Below are positions 43,192-54,846 of a DNA stretch of 64,000 nucleotides, one piece after another; the stretch's first letter is position 1; each line of letters starts with the position of its first letter. Under the pieces are notes generated by a model, which was not told the DNA's origin, ran no database searches, and saw only the letters and a program-made list of their open reading frames with translations. Source of the DNA: Alternaria dauci (Eukaryota; Ascomycota; Dothideomycetes; Pleosporales; Pleosporaceae). The position numbers and the translations under genes were made by a program. The DNA lies in NCBI RefSeq assembly GCF_042100115.1, contig NC_091280.1, positions 2,356,001 to 2,420,000 on the forward strand, read 5' to 3'.

Positions 43192-46100
43192 ATGCCCGCC
43201 ACTGGAGGCAGCAGGGCAGTTCACGCACCGAAGCCCACAGACACCAAGGGCAAGCCGACAACGACGACGGCCAAGGGCACCATGGCGGCGCAGCCATTGC
43301 GGAGAGAGAGCAGTGCTGCCGCCACCATGACGCACCACCACCAGCAGCAGCGACCAGGCATCAAGACGCGCGCATACTCGGCTCCCAGCGTCCCCAAGAC
43401 TGACGCCCCCCCAGTTGGCAGCGAGCTCGACCGCACAGACGAGGACAACGAGGGCGAAGAAATAGCAGACGATGCCTTCTTCCAGCGCTACCACTTCCCC
43501 CAGCCCCTCCCCTCTGCCCACGAAGACGAGGGCAGCAGCGCCGAGTCGTCTTCAGACACCGAGGGCCCGCTGTCGCCTTCCCACCACAAGGACCGCCACC
43601 CATCTCAAGACGCGGCGTCGGAGCCGTCGAGTGTGAGTACCACCAGGCAGGAGCAGAGGTAGACGCGGCAATTGCTAACCAGCCCCAGTCGGCCAACAGC
43701 AACAGCGACTCTGCATCATCCACCATGCAGGACCTCAACATTGCCGTCATCGGCGCGCGGGGCTCAGGCAAGTCGACCTTTATCCGCCGCGCCCTCGGCC
43801 TGCCAGAAGCGTCTACAACAACAACAACAACAACAACAACCGCCAATTGCTCGCGGCGCATGGCCATCGACGGCACCCCCTACATGGTGCGCTTCCTCGA
43901 AATGACCTTTGGCGACGTGCACGTGGGGGAGCGCGGCATCATCAAATGGCCCGACACGGTCCTCGACTTTGCGACTCCGCGCATGCACGCAGCCGTCACC
44001 CTCTACGACGTCACAAACCACGAGAGCTTGGGCAAGGTTCCCGAGATGCTGAGTCGGTACCCCGCCATCGCGTCTGACGCGCGCCTCTGCTGACGCGACA
44101 TTGCTGACCGAGTCCAGGCACACTGTCCAAGGCACAGCTGCCCTTTATCCTCGTTGCCTGCAAGTGCGATCAGCATCCCGCCCACCGCGAGGTCGATCCG
44201 GCCGTTGTGGAGCAGAAAGCAAAGTCCTTCATTGGAGACGTGAGCGTGTTTCAGACGTCCGAGTCGTCACCGGAGACACACCGAGCATGCCTGTCCGTCA
44301 TCACGCGTGCAGCGATAGCGGCCAAGCGTCGTAAGTCATTTCATTTCCCTTTGTAACGTGCGGAAGCACAACGTCCCCTACCAGGGTGCAAGTCATTGAC
44401 TCAACCCCATGCAGCCAGGTCCCAAGCGTCAATGGCGCGGCGGCGGGCCAACTCTTCCGCGGTCAAATCAATAACCCAAAAGGACCTATGGAGCCGCAAG
44501 CACGAGCGTGCTAGCTCGGAGATCTCCATGAGGTACCAACGGGCCTCTAGCGAGGTCAAGGGCCACCGTTATAAGCCCAGCGATGCCAACAAAACCTTTT
44601 TCAACGCCGAAGAGTCGCCCGGCTATGATTCGCAGGAATCCGATGACCAGGACTCGGACGCCGGCCAAAGCATCATGTCGGTGAAGCCGTCGGATGAAAA
44701 TGGCTACACGTTTGAGCAGCTCGTCGACCGGCTCCTCGCCCAGCCCATGTCCAAGAATGACTCCAAATTCGTCTCCGTGTTCCTGGCCCTGTACCGGAGG
44801 TTTGCCACGCCGGGCCAGTTGTTGGAGGCCATTATCAAACGCTTCGAGATGCACAAGAACGAAGGAGAATTGGACGTCATCAGCGTCATTGCACAGCTCC
44901 GCTATCTGTCCATCTTGCAGCAATGGGTGGCCTACTACCCCGGTGACTTTGCCTACCCGACGACCCGCCGACTAATCCGCAGGTTCGCAAACTCGCTGTT
45001 GGGCAACCGCGAGTTCTCCGTCGCCGCAACCGAAATCTTCCGTGATCTCGAAATGGTCACCGAAGACGACGACACCGACTGGGCCTGCAGCGACCGCCAA
45101 CGCCACCAGAACGAAAACATACCCACGTTCCACAACAACGTCCTGGACGAGGACTCGGACGAAGACGACCTTTCAAAAGACATGGGACGCATGTCCACGG
45201 GCGATTCAGCGCGAAACTCGCTTGCCCGGAGCAGCGTAACGGGCGGTGCTCCGTCTATCAACGGCTCCATGGGCTCGTCGCAGATCCTCCTCACCCAAGT
45301 GGAGAGAAACGAACGCCTGGCCCGACAACTAGAACCCAACCCAATCAAACCGCTCTCCAAGATCCAGTGGCATCAGTTCATGGGCGAATCGGAAGAAGCG
45401 ATTGCAAAAGAACTTACCAGGATAGACTGGATCATGTTCTCCGCAGTACGGCCGCGAGACTTTTTACGCCACGTCAGTCTCAACGCCGAAGAAAAGCAGC
45501 GATGCAAGAACCTCGAAAACGTGACACGCATGACGGAGCACTTCAACCACGTTGCCTACCTCGTCACCAACTACATTCTCCTCCGCGACAAGCCGAAACA
45601 CCGCGCCCTCATGATGGAGAAGTGGATGAAGATTGCACGACAGCTCCGAAAGCTCAACAACTACAACATGCTCGGTGCCGTCATGGCCGGCATCAACGGC
45701 ACAGCGATTGGCCGGTTAGTCGCCACGCGCGAGCTCGTGCCTCAGGCCACGAACCAAGATTTTTGGAAACTCGACATCCTCATGGGTCAAACGAAATCAC
45801 ATTCTGCGTACCGCCTCGCCTGGGAGAATAGCTCGGGCGAACGCATACCATATATCCCGCTCCACCGCCGCGACCTCGTCTCCGCATCAGAGGGAAATTC
45901 GACATTTGTCGGCGACAAGAAGAAGACGGATTCTGCGTTTGCGCCGCACCCGGGTGTGAGTGTTTTTGAAGGGGTGGTGGGGAAGCGAGATAGTAGGGAG
46001 CCGCCGCCGAGTGGGGTGGAGGGAAAAGAAAGGATTAATTGGCGCAAGTTTGAGATTATGGGAGAGGTGATTGTGGGTGTGCAGAAGGCGCAGGGGACGC

Positions 46101-46585
46101 CGTATCCGAATTGGGCGAGGTGTGAGGAGGTGAGGAATCTGATTTTGGATATCAAGATTAATAAGGATGATGAGGTGAGTTTTCTTGCTTGGAGATGTTG
46201 GTGGTGGTGGTATGTGCTAACGGGTGGTTATAGGAACTTTACGAGCGCAGTACTCATCTTGAAGCCGGCCGGGCTGATGAGAAGAGTAGGATTGCGAGAT
46301 GGTTTCGAGAGCGTTAGTGCCGCCGCTTTCCTCTCTCTCTCTTCCTCCTTCCTCCTATACCCACACACACACACGCACCTATCCACCCACGCCATTCGAC
46401 CTTTGTTTTCCACTTGGTCATTCCATCATCTTTTCATGGTTCGAGATCAGATGAGCTAAGTGTAGGGTGTTTTGCAAACAACAGCCGGTCGCTTGTCGCT
46501 GCCCTCGTTGCCGAGCCTACCGAGTTTGCCGCCGGCGCAGAATTATCAGGCGACGGCGAGTACGTCGCATTTTTTGCGTATTTGA
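43192..46585 (+). CDS. Ras guanine-nucleotide exchange factor with N-terminal Ras-like P-loop domain (838 aa)
   Basis: Six exons: 43192-43632, 43689-44052, 44118-44330, 44415-46174, 46234-46312, 46485-46585; all phases agree. A low-complexity, Ser/Thr/His-rich N-terminus (1-150) is followed by a Ras-like GTPase domain (about 160-330) with P-loop GARGSGKST and an ACKCD motif where Ras has NKxD. The switch regions (DVHVGERG, DVTNHES) are divergent. Then come a RasGEF_N module (NGYTFEQLVDRLLAQP...FLALYRRFATPGQLLEAI), an acidic linker, and the Cdc25 catalytic domain (QWHQFMGESEEAI..., VRPRDFLRHV, FNHVAYLVTNYILL, KLNNYNMLGAVMAGI, SHSAYRLAWENSSG). The C-terminal exon reads SLPSLPSLPSLPP. It activates Ras-type GTPases at membranes in growth and morphogenesis. 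The ORF reading past 46174 includes intron; the last two exons were chosen by phase and composition. Confidence 0.9.
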
Positions 46586-47616
46586 GAGGCCGCCCACGGA
46601 TATCACGCACTCATACCATAACGCATCGACGGAATCGCGTCGCAAGCTATCCGCGCCGTTTCGCATGGACGTATCGCAAGTACGACAGGTACTATCTACA
46701 TCACCACTTACATCGCTGTCTACATCGACATCTATACGCCGTCTACACACCATCTACACACCATCTACACGCCATCTACGCCACACATGGCATCTCGTTT
46801 ACATCTACACTACATATACCCAATCGTCCCGGAATGGCCTGGACTTTCGAACCTGCATTTCTCATAACGACGGCCCTTGTTTTGTCTGTGTTGGTTGCGT
46901 TGCGCTAGCTGCGCATCACGATTGTCGGCATCTATCGATTACCATCGACTACATCTACCCTTGTTCTGGCCTTTTTTTTCCCTTGTTCTATCTGCCTTTT
47001 TTGTTGTTGTATACGCACGATACCTCTTATCTCCGAACCGGCGTTTGATATATCGGCTGGGAAACTACTACTGCGCGGTTTTCATGGCAAGGCTTTATTC
47101 TTCTCCTTTGTTTGTTGCGCATTGGTGGAAAGGGGGTTTTGTATATCATCATTATATTATCATCGTTTTCATATAGCGCATTTTGGAATGCAAAGCTGGT
47201 TTCTTCATTTGGCTAGGTAAAGGCTTCTTGTGTTTGTAGTCACCTAGCTTGTTCGTGGCGGTTTACACCAACTTCAATAGCGTATTGGCTCCGTGTGCTT
47301 TTGATATGGTATGTGTAAAAGTAGCGCTTTTGATGGTTATGCGTTGATTGGCCTTTTACACTCTGTCTGCTGCTACTCACCGCGGGCAGATTCAAGTCCA
47401 ATGGTGTTGATGCTCCTAATTTCATCTCCTACCAGGACGCCGTGCCTGGCCTTTTACTGCTAGGATTAGTGCGGATAAGACCGACTAGGTCCGTAATGAC
47501 GTCTACCCCAAACAACATCATATCGGTGCGGGCCCGAATGTTTCAAAGACTAGACGTTGAACTGCGACTCCAACTTCTACTCCAACGCCAAGACTAGCAA
47601 ATGCGGAGTTTGGGGC
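46586..47616. other. 3' flank of Ras-GEF and left flank of pogo element
   Basis: Contains imperfect tandem CATCTACAC(A/G)C units at 46690-46795. Close to the pogo element the frame around 47555-47618 reads NCDSNFYSNAKTSKCGVWGY, which looks like the end of a small cysteine-containing secreted protein. No start or full gene could be assembled. Confidence 0.4.
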
Positions 47617-47618
47617 TA

Positions 47619-47664
47619 CAGTGCCCGTGCACCAGATGAACCACGTCGCCAGTTGAACCACCCC
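47619..47664 (+). repeat. pogo element left terminal inverted repeat (46 bp)
   Basis: Perfect inverse of 49670-49715. Confidence 0.92.
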
Positions 47665-47774
47665 AACAACCCAATATAGTTAACAATATTGAATTATACA
47701 GCCACCACAAATCGTAATAAAATTGCGCAAAGCTAGGATTATACTATATATAGACCTGCGGAAGTTTTGGCTTA

Positions 47775-49625
47775 TTTAGATAATTTTTTAGAGGGCGTTA
47801 TTGGTCGTTGCCGTCGACTACGCGGTGGAGCAGCTCGTGCAACCCTTGCGGCTCCTACTACACCTAGAACAACACTACCACGCTTTTGACGCTTTGTAGC
47901 TGGCTTATAAGGTTTTGAAGCTTTGCGCTTACCTGATTAGGGTAATTGTATAGCTTTAGCAGCGTCGCGGAGGCTTCTACGGTAGTCTCTTTTAGCTTTC
48001 TCTTCGGCCTTCCGCTTTCTAGTCTCCTCCTAACCCTTCTCCCGCTTAACACGCCTCGCAGCTTTAATTTAAAGCTTATAATTATGAGCTGCTTTGCTTA
48101 CCTTAGCTTGCTTGGCTTTTTAAAACTTTTTAAGCTCGGCTTGTTGTTGTTATTGAAGCTTGTTATCCCGAACTCGTTTGACGCTTGTTGGTGACCACTA
48201 AATAGCTCCTCTATGATACTTAGGATGATCCTTAAGCTGTAGAGTATAGGATTTGGTTTCCCGCCTCTTCTTGATGGCTAGGGACTGCCTAAGGCCTTTA
48301 AGTTCGCTGTAGAGGAGTGTATTTTGAGCTGTAAGGTGGTGTAAACTTCGTTGAAGCTTCCTGACGCCCTTACTACTCTGGTCCCTTACCTTATAACGTA
48401 TAATTAACTTTAACTTAAGCTAATCCTCCCTGGAGAGTACAGGGCTTAAACTAGCTTCTAAATCTGACACCTCCTTAGCAAACTTGTTAAGTACAACTGC
48501 TGGGTTAGGTAGGTGTATCCTAGTTGCTTTAAAGGCTCTTTTGATGAGGGGAGGTTTAAAAACCTTAGTCTAGGACCTTTAGAATAACGGGAAGAAGTCT
48601 CCTTTAGTTATATTAAGTAATCCTTAGCTGTCTTGAAGGTATTAAGTTAACTTAGTTGAGTAAGCGCTTGCTAGAGGTTTGAATATTACTACATTAAGTA
48701 GTTGAAGCGTATAGGTAGCGTAAGGTGGGTATACAGCTAATAGGATCTTGTAATCGTGGTAATACTTGATAAACTTCATGGTTACATAGGATCTATAGCT
48801 GTTAAGGAGTAATAAACGATACCTAGTTGAAGCGTATTGTCTAGTCTCCTATTTAAACACCTCCTTAAGCTAATGTAACCTAATATTATTGTTGCTCTAG
48901 CTAGAGGGTGATGACGTAGTAAATACTGAGTGGTTTCCTACTTGTACAGCATTAACCCAGCTGGTTTATATAGCTCCGTTGGCTGCCTTAAAGACGAGAG
49001 AAGGACTTAATACGCTCCTATCTGAACAAATACACGCTATAACGGTAATCTACTCGCTTGAGCTATCCTTAAGCGGCTGGCGTACCCCCTTTTTATTGTA
49101 GCGTGCCTTAGAGAAGATACGCTTTGTTCTACTAATCCTTCTAAGTTGAAACCCCTTTTCGTCTATATTGAATATATGGGTGGGTTGTATATTGTACTCC
49201 TCTATCTTTTTATGTAAAAGCTTAAAATACAAGCTGTACTTAGCTCCTAAATCGGCGTTGCAACGAAGTTTGCTTATCCCCTTGCTGTGGGCAGAGATGA
49301 GATAGTTAGGGTGCCGGCGGATCAACCGGTCAACCTAGCTTTCTAAAACCAGCTTTCTAGCTAAATCTGAAGCAAAGCGTTGTATCATTTCCTTCGTAGG
49401 TGGCAAACGTCGTTTAGTAAGCGTATTAATGTATCGTATAAGCTTAGTTTTGTGTTGTGGATGAAGGGAGCGGTTGCGTAAGCTATAGGCCTCGTTATCG
49501 CCGCGGTGGCGTCTTATCAGCGTAACGCGGTTAACTCTAAATCTTTTTGCGACTTCGCAGTACGAGAAATTATCTCCAGCTTCACGCGATTCTAAATATT
49601 TAATCGCTTCTTAAATCGGTTGCAT
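47775..49625 (-). pseudogene. pogo/Fot-type DDE transposase, multiple stops
   Basis: One frame from ATG 49625 runs to about 47775 (roughly 615 codons) without frameshift but with about 18 stops, both TAA and TAG. Recognisable blocks are: N-terminal helix-turn-helix (KYLESREAGDNFSYCEVAKRF), CENPB-like HTH (RWRLIRRHPNYL region), first catalytic Asp in HIFNIDEKGFQL, the second in LLLLNSYRSYVTMKF, where the conserved DGHGSH is altered and the Asp is Asn, then LAVYPPYATYTLQ and PLASAYSTKLT. The basic C-terminal tail resembles Fot5-like transposases. Stops occur at expected Gln (CAA to TAA) and Trp (TGG to TAG) positions, so C-to-T changes hit both strands, classical RIP. It cannot be functional. 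Confidence 0.85.
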
Positions 49626-49669
49626 GGTGGTTGAGTTATGACGCGTTGAAGTTTTGTTGTTTTGTGGTG

Positions 49670-49715
49670 GGGGTGGTTCAACTGGCGACGTGGTTCATCT
49701 GGTGCACGGGCACTG
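49670..49715 (-). repeat. pogo element right terminal inverted repeat (46 bp)
   Basis: Perfect inverse of 47619-47664. Confidence 0.92.
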
Positions 49716-49895
49716 TAGTCTCCGCGTGCTAGCGGACTTGCAGCTACTCCACCGCTCCTCCACCAACCTCACTCATGTCGCGAACCATCAAACTCGTCCG
49801 CGTAACGCCGCGCACGAGGCTCAATCTGGTCGTTTGTCTATCAAGTCTGGACTTACCATATCCAAATCGAGAGACATTGGGCGGCTGCTGGAAAC

Positions 49896-51251
49896 ATGTC
49901 AATCAAGGCCTCGCGCCACAAGTCCTGCTTGAAATGCATCCAGACGAAACGGAAATGTGATCGAACGCAGCCGAGATGTCGGCGCTGCATCGCAAGTAAT
50001 TCAGAATGCCAATACATTGGGCGGAATCGTGTTCAGCAACAGCAGCCAAGCACTCAGCCTAGCAGAGCAGATCAGTCCTTTTTTCCTGTCTCGATGGAGC
50101 TTCTGCATGGAGCACAACAACTACCCGCCAACTGGGAGCTGCAGCCATATCCCACGGCGGCGCTCATGACATCGCTGCCCACTCCGTATCTAGACGGTTC
50201 CATTTTCGAATTCCCGAATCATCCTTTCAATCTGGGAGAGATGCCGTACGATGATGATGCCTTGCAGTTTAGCTATAACGACCGCAACACCAATAGCAGC
50301 GTCGCCGTACAGGTCTCTAGCACAAACCTTTGTACCGACCGCCCCGTCACGCAGTTCACCCCGCCAGAATCCGTAATCCGGCCGCGCGTGGAATTCGTCG
50401 CGAAGCGTCTAGCCAGTATCCCGCGTCGCTTTGCGTCTGAAGCGCAAACAATGTTTATACATCGTATACAGTTCCATTACACGTGTCCGGCTGCGCTGCA
50501 AGACGCGATGAGCGCGTGTGCGTTGTATAGTATGAAGACTGGAGCGAATCAGGCGTTGGTGTTGGGCCAGGTGCAGAGGAAATGCGAGCAGCTGGTCGCG
50601 AATACGGATGCGGTGGTTGCGGAGAGGAGTGAGCTGCTGGCGGCGTTGCAGGCGTTGTTGTTGTACCAGATGATACGGCTTTTTGATGGCGATATACGGC
50701 TCAGAGTGCTTGCCGAAACGGATGAAGCGGTGGCGTTGCAATGGGCACTGCGACTCAAAGCTTCGCTGCGCGACGACGACGACGACGCGGCAGTAGAAGT
50801 TCAGAGCCTGCATGCTCGCGACCAAGTAGCCTGGCACACGTCTCGAAACGGTGGTTTGCGCAACTCATCATCGGATACGTGGCACGTCTGGCTCACCACC
50901 GAATCCATCAGACGAACCATCATTACAACATATATCCTAAGCGGTATATACAATTTCCTCAAACTAGGCTACGACGGCCCGACACCAGATCTGCGCCTCT
51001 CGTTCACGGCGCAAACAGCGTTGTGGGGCGCGCAAAGTGAGACCGGGTGGCGCTGGGCGCGCGACGATGGTAGTATTGAGAACCTGGAGATGAGGGTTGA
51101 GATGTGGGATGAGGTGGTGGGGAAGGCGGGGCCGCAGGATCTGGAGGAGATGGGGGTTGTTGTTATGGTTATGTTGTGGGGGGTTGAGGGGGCGAGGAGG
51201 TGGTTGGGGAGGGAGGTTGGGGGGAGGTTTGGGCTGGGGGAGGGGGAGTAG
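49896..51251 (+). CDS. Zn2Cys6 transcription factor (451 aa), intronless
   Basis: MSIKASRHKS then the binuclear cluster CLKCIQTKRKCDRTQPRCRRCIASNSEC (positions 11-38; C-x2-C-x6-C-x6-C-x2-C-x6-C) at the very N-terminus, a Gln-rich linker, and a long helical middle/C-terminal region typical of short fungal regulators (FHYTCPAALQDAMSACALY, LLAALQALLLYQMIRLFDGD, TWHVWLTTESIRRTIITTYIL). The last 60 codons are very G-rich. Members of this group (related in layout to the aflatoxin-regulator type) often regulate neighbouring biosynthetic genes. It lies 8 kb from the P450, so control of the 24.7-41.6 kb cluster is possible but not shown. The pogo element ends 180 bp before its ATG. An ATG at 49773 is in another frame. 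Confidence 0.87.
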   Translation: MSIKASRHKSCLKCIQTKRKCDRTQPRCRRCIASNSECQYIGRNRVQQQQPSTQPSRADQSFFPVSMELLHGAQQLPANWELQPYPTAALMTSLPTPYLDGSIFEFPNHPFNLGEMPYDDDALQFSYNDRNTNSSVAVQVSSTNLCTDRPVTQFTPPESVIRPRVEFVAKRLASIPRRFASEAQTMFIHRIQFHYTCPAALQDAMSACALYSMKTGANQALVLGQVQRKCEQLVANTDAVVAERSELLAALQALLLYQMIRLFDGDIRLRVLAETDEAVALQWALRLKASLRDDDDDAAVEVQSLHARDQVAWHTSRNGGLRNSSSDTWHVWLTTESIRRTIITTYILSGIYNFLKLGYDGPTPDLRLSFTAQTALWGAQSETGWRWARDDGSIENLEMRVEMWDEVVGKAGPQDLEEMGVVVMVMLWGVEGARRWLGREVGGRFGLGEGE

Positions 51252-51350
51252 AGTTGGGCAGATAATGCGTTGCGCAGTTTGTTGTTGATTGCATAGAGAT
51301 TTGCCTAATGTAGCTGCTGCCGACAACGTTCAGCGTTGGACTTGCTGGTT

Positions 51351-51815
51351 TTATGCTTCGACTTCGACCTCGGTCTGCGCTGTAAGCTTGCGCTTCCCAT
51401 CGATCCATTTGACCTCCCACAGAATCACATTCGACTTTACTGTCTCCTTGCTCGACGCCTTATCCTTGGTGCGCCACTTGCTCAGCACTGCGACCACACC
51501 ATCCGCCTTCTCCTTGTTCTCCCATGCAAGCACAACGGAGAACTCGTCTTGGACTGAGATACTAGTGCTACGCACGTACTGCAGACCTTGTTTGAATTGC
51601 TCGTAGTGGTACACATCGTGATTGATTCTGGGTAATTCGGAGTGAGTCTTGGGGTTAATCTTGTTCAAGATCGGGATTGTAACGTACTTGGTAACGAGGC
51701 TTTGATCGACTTGTTCGTTGATGGCCTTGAGAGCGAAGTCGTCGTTGGGCTGGATGAATAGCGTGTCGTTGAGTTTGGTGACCCATTGGCTGAGAGACTC
51801 TTGTTGTGCCGACAT
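51351..51815 (-). CDS. small SnoaL-like-sized protein of unknown function (154 aa)
   Basis: ATG 51815, MSAQQESLSQWVTKLNDTLF; single exon; ends EVEVEA. A TATAAAT box lies on the minus strand at 51941-51948, about 130 bp upstream, supporting a real gene. Size and layout (N-terminal helices with FALKAINEQVD, then alternating strands VVLAWENKEKADGVVAVLSKW and SNVILWEVKWIDGKRKLTAQT) suit the SnoaL/NTF2-like alpha+beta barrel, a guess from pattern only. No signal peptide. Ends about 100 bp from the convergent regulator gene. No specific function can be given. Confidence 0.7.
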   Translation of the reverse strand: MSAQQESLSQWVTKLNDTLFIQPNDDFALKAINEQVDQSLVTKYVTIPILNKINPKTHSELPRINHDVYHYEQFKQGLQYVRSTSISVQDEFSVVLAWENKEKADGVVAVLSKWRTKDKASSKETVKSNVILWEVKWIDGKRKLTAQTEVEVEA

Positions 51816-52437
51816 CGCGTGTGTGTCTGGTATTGCGAGGAACGTTGTTGGAATTGTGGGTTGGTAGATGTGCGCATGGAGATGGAGGGATTGCGAGGAG
51901 AAGGGTGATGGGAGCTTCTATGCCCCAGATGTAGAGCGCTATTTATACTGCTTGCGGAGTTTCAGTCTCGCTCTTTGCATCACTCGGACTTGCGACCGTA
52001 CGAGTCCGCTGAAGGCGGAGTTGCCATGTTGATGGCTTCGGAATCGCAGTGTTGTATAGACTCGAGTACGCTAGCGGCGGCGTTTCACAGCGCTAGCGGA
52101 CCAGTGTGTTTGGAAATGTGGTCGGTCTGGCATAATGGCGGAGACATCGGATGTGATGTTGTCGAGTTCTCCGTTTGAGATCCATGGCGGAGTATCCTCG
52201 GTGGCATTGATGGCTTCTGGTTCGACGCTGTTGATCACCACTGCGTGTATTGATAAAAGACCAAGATATGAAGTACTTTAAAGGTATGAATGATGAACAT
52301 CAATAACAAGAAACACGAAGAATATGGTTGTGGACACGTTGGCAAGTAACAAGACTGAACATCCTGGGGTACCTCGATGATATATCGGAGTAATGTTACT
52401 TGTCACCAAAGCCGTACGATCAATCGTTCCCCAAGCA

Positions 52438-52504
52438 CAACCAATGATCACTGCCACACAAGACCTACACCAGGAGACTCAAAGACGGCTACACACACTC
52501 GTGA
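52438..52504 (+). repeat. diverged dispersed repeat, copy A
   Basis: Matches the reverse complement of 56731-56797 at roughly three quarters of positions, including an exact CACCAGGAGACTCAAA core. Most differences are transitions. Confidence 0.7.
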
Positions 52505-53553
52505 TGTTACCTGTAAGAGTCGGATTTTTTCTAACATCGCGCCTGGCAGCGCTATGCGTGACTTGGGTTCGCATGCGGCCTGCTTTGTTGATGAGCAAGC
52601 ATACCGCTTGATATGCTGCCATGGTGGGATGCTGAAGTTGAACGAAACTTCTATTTTGTGTGCGCAATACGTCTGAAAATGATCAAGCAGATTGGAGTCT
52701 CAGATGCCGCTGAATTAGAGCGGATGGGCGCGGTTACCGCTGAGCAGCGTCGCCCACTATGATGGTCGTGATGCATCCTTGGCCTAGGGATTTGACGACT
52801 GCGATTGTCAAAGCTGGCTAGGTAATATTCGGATCTTGATGCGATATCTGGTGGCGGCGCGTTATTGGCATTATGGGCAAACGAAGAAGCAACGTCACGA
52901 CTGCCCATCTCAGCCCCAGCCAAATCAACCCTCCAATTACCATGTTCCACAACGATTATTGACCAAATCTCTTTCGCGGAGAACCAGACCGGCCTGACGC
53001 GTGTCGTGGATAACGGATATCAAAACATGCTGCGCGCTGGATGCTTGTGCAATCAGAGAGTCAGAGGCGATGTAACTATCCGACGAGACACGCGGAAATC
53101 ATCCCCGCAGCCGCAGGCCTTGGCATCGGGTGCGAGGTTACCGATCATCTCCGCAAGCGCGATGCGAGGAACATCGACACCAAGCCATCGACACCAATCA
53201 TGTTGTACGAGGTAAGACCAACATAGCTCTCCCTTTTTTGTCCGGCCCACTCGTTCTTGTCCAAAGCCGGTGGACGTGTATTGAGTCGTTCGATATCGGA
53301 GGGTTTCGTCGTGTGGTCGCGACCGCTCACGTCAGCATAAAATTGAAAATGGCCGGCGGTGGAGAATGGCACGTCTTTGTGGAAAGCGGTAGATTTGTAT
53401 GTGGGCGGCTAGCAAGGTGCTGTTTGGCAGGGGTCTACGTCACATGTTCAAACTGATTATATAACCCCTTATAATCAGTAGGAAAACGTCCGAGGTCCCA
53501 CCGGTTTAGCGTCTTCAGTTGTAATACTCGCTGATGCCATTGTAGTGCTGTGC

Positions 53554-53612
53554 ACGAGAGTGTGAAGTTCGCTGTTTCGGCGGTAGAGGCCTGCTGTATC
53601 GCGATAATCATT
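53554..53612 (+). repeat. diverged dispersed repeat, copy C
   Basis: Resembles 58836-58896 in the same orientation: shared GAGAGTGT, TTTCGG and TCGCGATAATCATT blocks. Confidence 0.65.
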
Positions 53613-54846
53613 GGAGTTGAGCTTTGGGGGTCGTAGTGCTGTGCGCATAGTCGATATGAATGCTCAGCTGCTTCCTTGAAATACGACATTCATTGATGGC
53701 GACAAAGTTGCGTCTCGATGATATGACGTCAAACGTCACGCCTCACCACCGCACCGGCCCGCGCTAGCTTGCCTAGTGAACCTAATCGGTACCCTAAATC
53801 TCTAGCCCGCACACGCTCCTCTTTATCCTCCTTTATCTTTCTGTCTTCATTTACACATTATAGAGAACCATCAATTTCACTCTATCCTTTTCTTTCGTAT
53901 CTCTCCGGACTGTACTCACTGAGAACTCCACCAGGGGGTGGGATGATGGTGCACTGCTAATACACTCACCACTACAGCCCTCGCGTGCAGGTCATCCGCT
54001 GTCTACGATCTGCAACGCAAGTTGGGTTTCCGCAGATCGCGCAGAGGTACAGTTTGTTAGTGCTAACAACACCTTAAAGTTTGAAGCAGACACGTAATCC
54101 CAAATGTATGATCGGTTCCACCGCCAACCTTCGATGTATACATAATGCATGCTTACACCCATTGCTAACAAAGCATTCTCGTCTTACGAGAATAAATCTG
54201 GAGCCATGGGCTCGAACAAAAAAGCAACAATGACGTCGGCGATGCGCGACGGATGATACGGAGGTAGGCTTGCAGCGGGCCGTTCGCCTCGATCCGCATC
54301 CTTGGCTATACATAAAAACACCACAACCTAGGCCCGCCCAGAACGCGCGAAGCTCAAAGCCCGAAGAACGCCCGCGCAATCAGGAGCAGGGTGATGCTTC
54401 CGCCTAACGGTCGTGGCTGGGCGAGTGTATTTGGTGGCTGCAGGAAAAGACTCTTTTCAAGTTGTGTTCAGCTAAGCTGAACTCAGTAGCTTGGTATGAA
54501 CGGTGAGACACCCTCTTCACGACGTCTAGCGGCCCCGGACCAATAATCCGATATGACACCGTTGCTTTGGCATCGTATTGCGATTAGGCAGCTTCGGAAA
54601 AGGAAGCAAAGCCTGGAACTTTTCGGCATTCCCAGCTCGGAATTTCTCGCATGGAGCGGGCCACTTAACTATATATGTGAGCCAATACCCCAGACTTCGG
54701 TGATATCTACTATCTACCGACTGGAGGTACTTACATCTCCCTTCACCTCTTCGTCCATCTTCCTTCAACTCCTCATCATTCTGCTCTTTCTCTCCTGACC
54801 CCTACTCTACCTACCTTGATCCTTACTCCTTGTCTATTCAACACCC

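Larger units (their letters stand above)
47619..49715 (-). mobile_element. pogo/Fot-like (Tc1-mariner superfamily) DNA transposon, RIP-degraded
   Basis: Flanked by TA on both sides (47617-47618 and 49716-49717), the target duplication of this superfamily. The terminal inverted repeats begin CAGTGCCCGTGCACCAGATG and match for 46 bases (47619-47664 versus 49670-49715) without a mismatch. The single internal transposase gene is on the minus strand and is full of stops. Total length about 2.1 kb. The interior is AT-rich while the ends are GC-rich and undamaged. It sits 180 bp upstream of the ATG of a Zn2Cys6 regulator. Confidence 0.9.
51816..54846. other. 3-kb gene-poor region with diverged repeats
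   Basis: Holds short ORFs only (52377-52676, 52865-53215, 53435-53689) and two blocks that recur near 56.7 and 58.8 kb. The frame around 53075-53220 (EIIPAAAGLGIGCEVTDHL) looks protein-like, perhaps a gene fragment. TATA-like (ctatatatg) near 54670 precedes the acyltransferase gene. Confidence 0.45.

Noticed and set aside
42864..43905. Long minus-strand ORFs over the Ras-GEF 5' end
   Set aside because: Shadows of the low-complexity coding strand (poly-His, poly-Thr).
46467..47048. 193-codon ORF after the Ras-GEF
   Set aside because: Arg/His/Thr-rich reading of UTR and CATCTACAC repeats; the GEF's own last exon ends in another frame at 46585.
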